The notes beneath the pieces were generated by a model that was given only the letters and a program-made list of their open reading frames with translations, was not told the DNA's origin and searched no databases. The position numbers and the translations under genes were made by a program. A DNA stretch of 5,596 nt from Opitutales bacterium (GTDB lineage: Bacteria; Verrucomicrobiota; Verrucomicrobiia; Opitutales; Oceanipulchritudinaceae): the NCBI GenBank assembly GCA_007123395.1, contig SKLD01000152.1, positions 1 through 5,596 on the forward strand, in the 5' to 3' direction. This document shows positions 5,526 through 5,596 of this stretch, one piece after another (positions within the stretch are counted from its first letter, which is position 1; the number at the start of each line of letters is the position of its first letter).

Positions 5526-5596
5526 ATGGGAGAAATTCGTATCAAACTTAAGGAAGGGCCGGCGGTGCATCATGTGACATCGCGGGTGATTCAGAA
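5526..5596 (+). CDS. 5' end of a probable Y1/REP-associated (IS200-like) transposase-family gene
   Basis: Only the first 23 codons are in the window. An in-frame TAG at 5517-5519 makes the ATG at 5526 the first possible ATG start. The residues MGEIRIKLK and AVHHVTSRVIQ follow the amino-end pattern of Y1_Tnp/RAYT proteins: a short basic lead followed by a segment like Y/H-H-V-x-S-R-V-V, the first strand of the HUH single-strand nuclease fold. The catalytic HUH motif and tyrosine would lie beyond the window. If correct, the protein would cut and rejoin single-stranded DNA at hairpins. No SD is visible upstream, where the sequence is AT-rich. With so few residues the call rests on one short pattern and could be wrong. 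Confidence 0.55.
   Translation, partial: MGEIRIKLKEGPAVHHVTSRVIQ

Overview
The window is about 5.6 kb of GC-rich bacterial chromosome carrying ordinary chromosomal genes. It has a divergent gene pair in the middle, an unidentified gene end at the left edge and the first codons of a probable transposase-like gene at the right edge. The mix of genes, the weak Shine-Dalgarno signals and the amino-terminal pattern of the right-edge gene would fit a member of the Verrucomicrobiota (Opitutae-like). That placement is an inference from general familiarity with such genomes; no marker in the window proves it.

Layout. Positions 1-278 hold the 3' end of a plus-strand gene I do not recognise. It converges on a minus-strand pair: an HAD-superfamily phosphatase-like protein (3163 down to 2048), then a Na+/phosphate-cotransporter-family membrane protein with a carboxy-terminal PhoU-like domain (2075 down to 366). 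The two reading frames overlap by 28 bases, so they are almost certainly one operon. A plausible sigma-70-type promoter for it lies at 3201-3229. Going the other way from the same 107-base intergenic region is prfA (release factor RF1, 3271-4371), followed after 30 bases by prmC (4402-5250), which encodes the methyltransferase that modifies the GGQ glutamine of RF1 and RF2. Enzyme and substrate are therefore co-expressed, a common bacterial arrangement.

After prmC comes a 275-base non-coding stretch with a sharp drop to about one-third G+C in its second half and several inverted repeats. It leads into the start of a gene whose first 23 residues resemble the amino end of Y1/REP-associated (HUH, IS200-like) transposase proteins.

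I see no rRNA, tRNA, CRISPR array or complete mobile element, and nothing that amounts to a new biological system. The points most worth a second look are the 10-bp perfect hairpin just before the prfA start codon, the inverted repeats beside the probable Y1-transposase gene, the altered first signature motif of the transporter, and the lack of well-placed Shine-Dalgarno sequences at all five visible starts.
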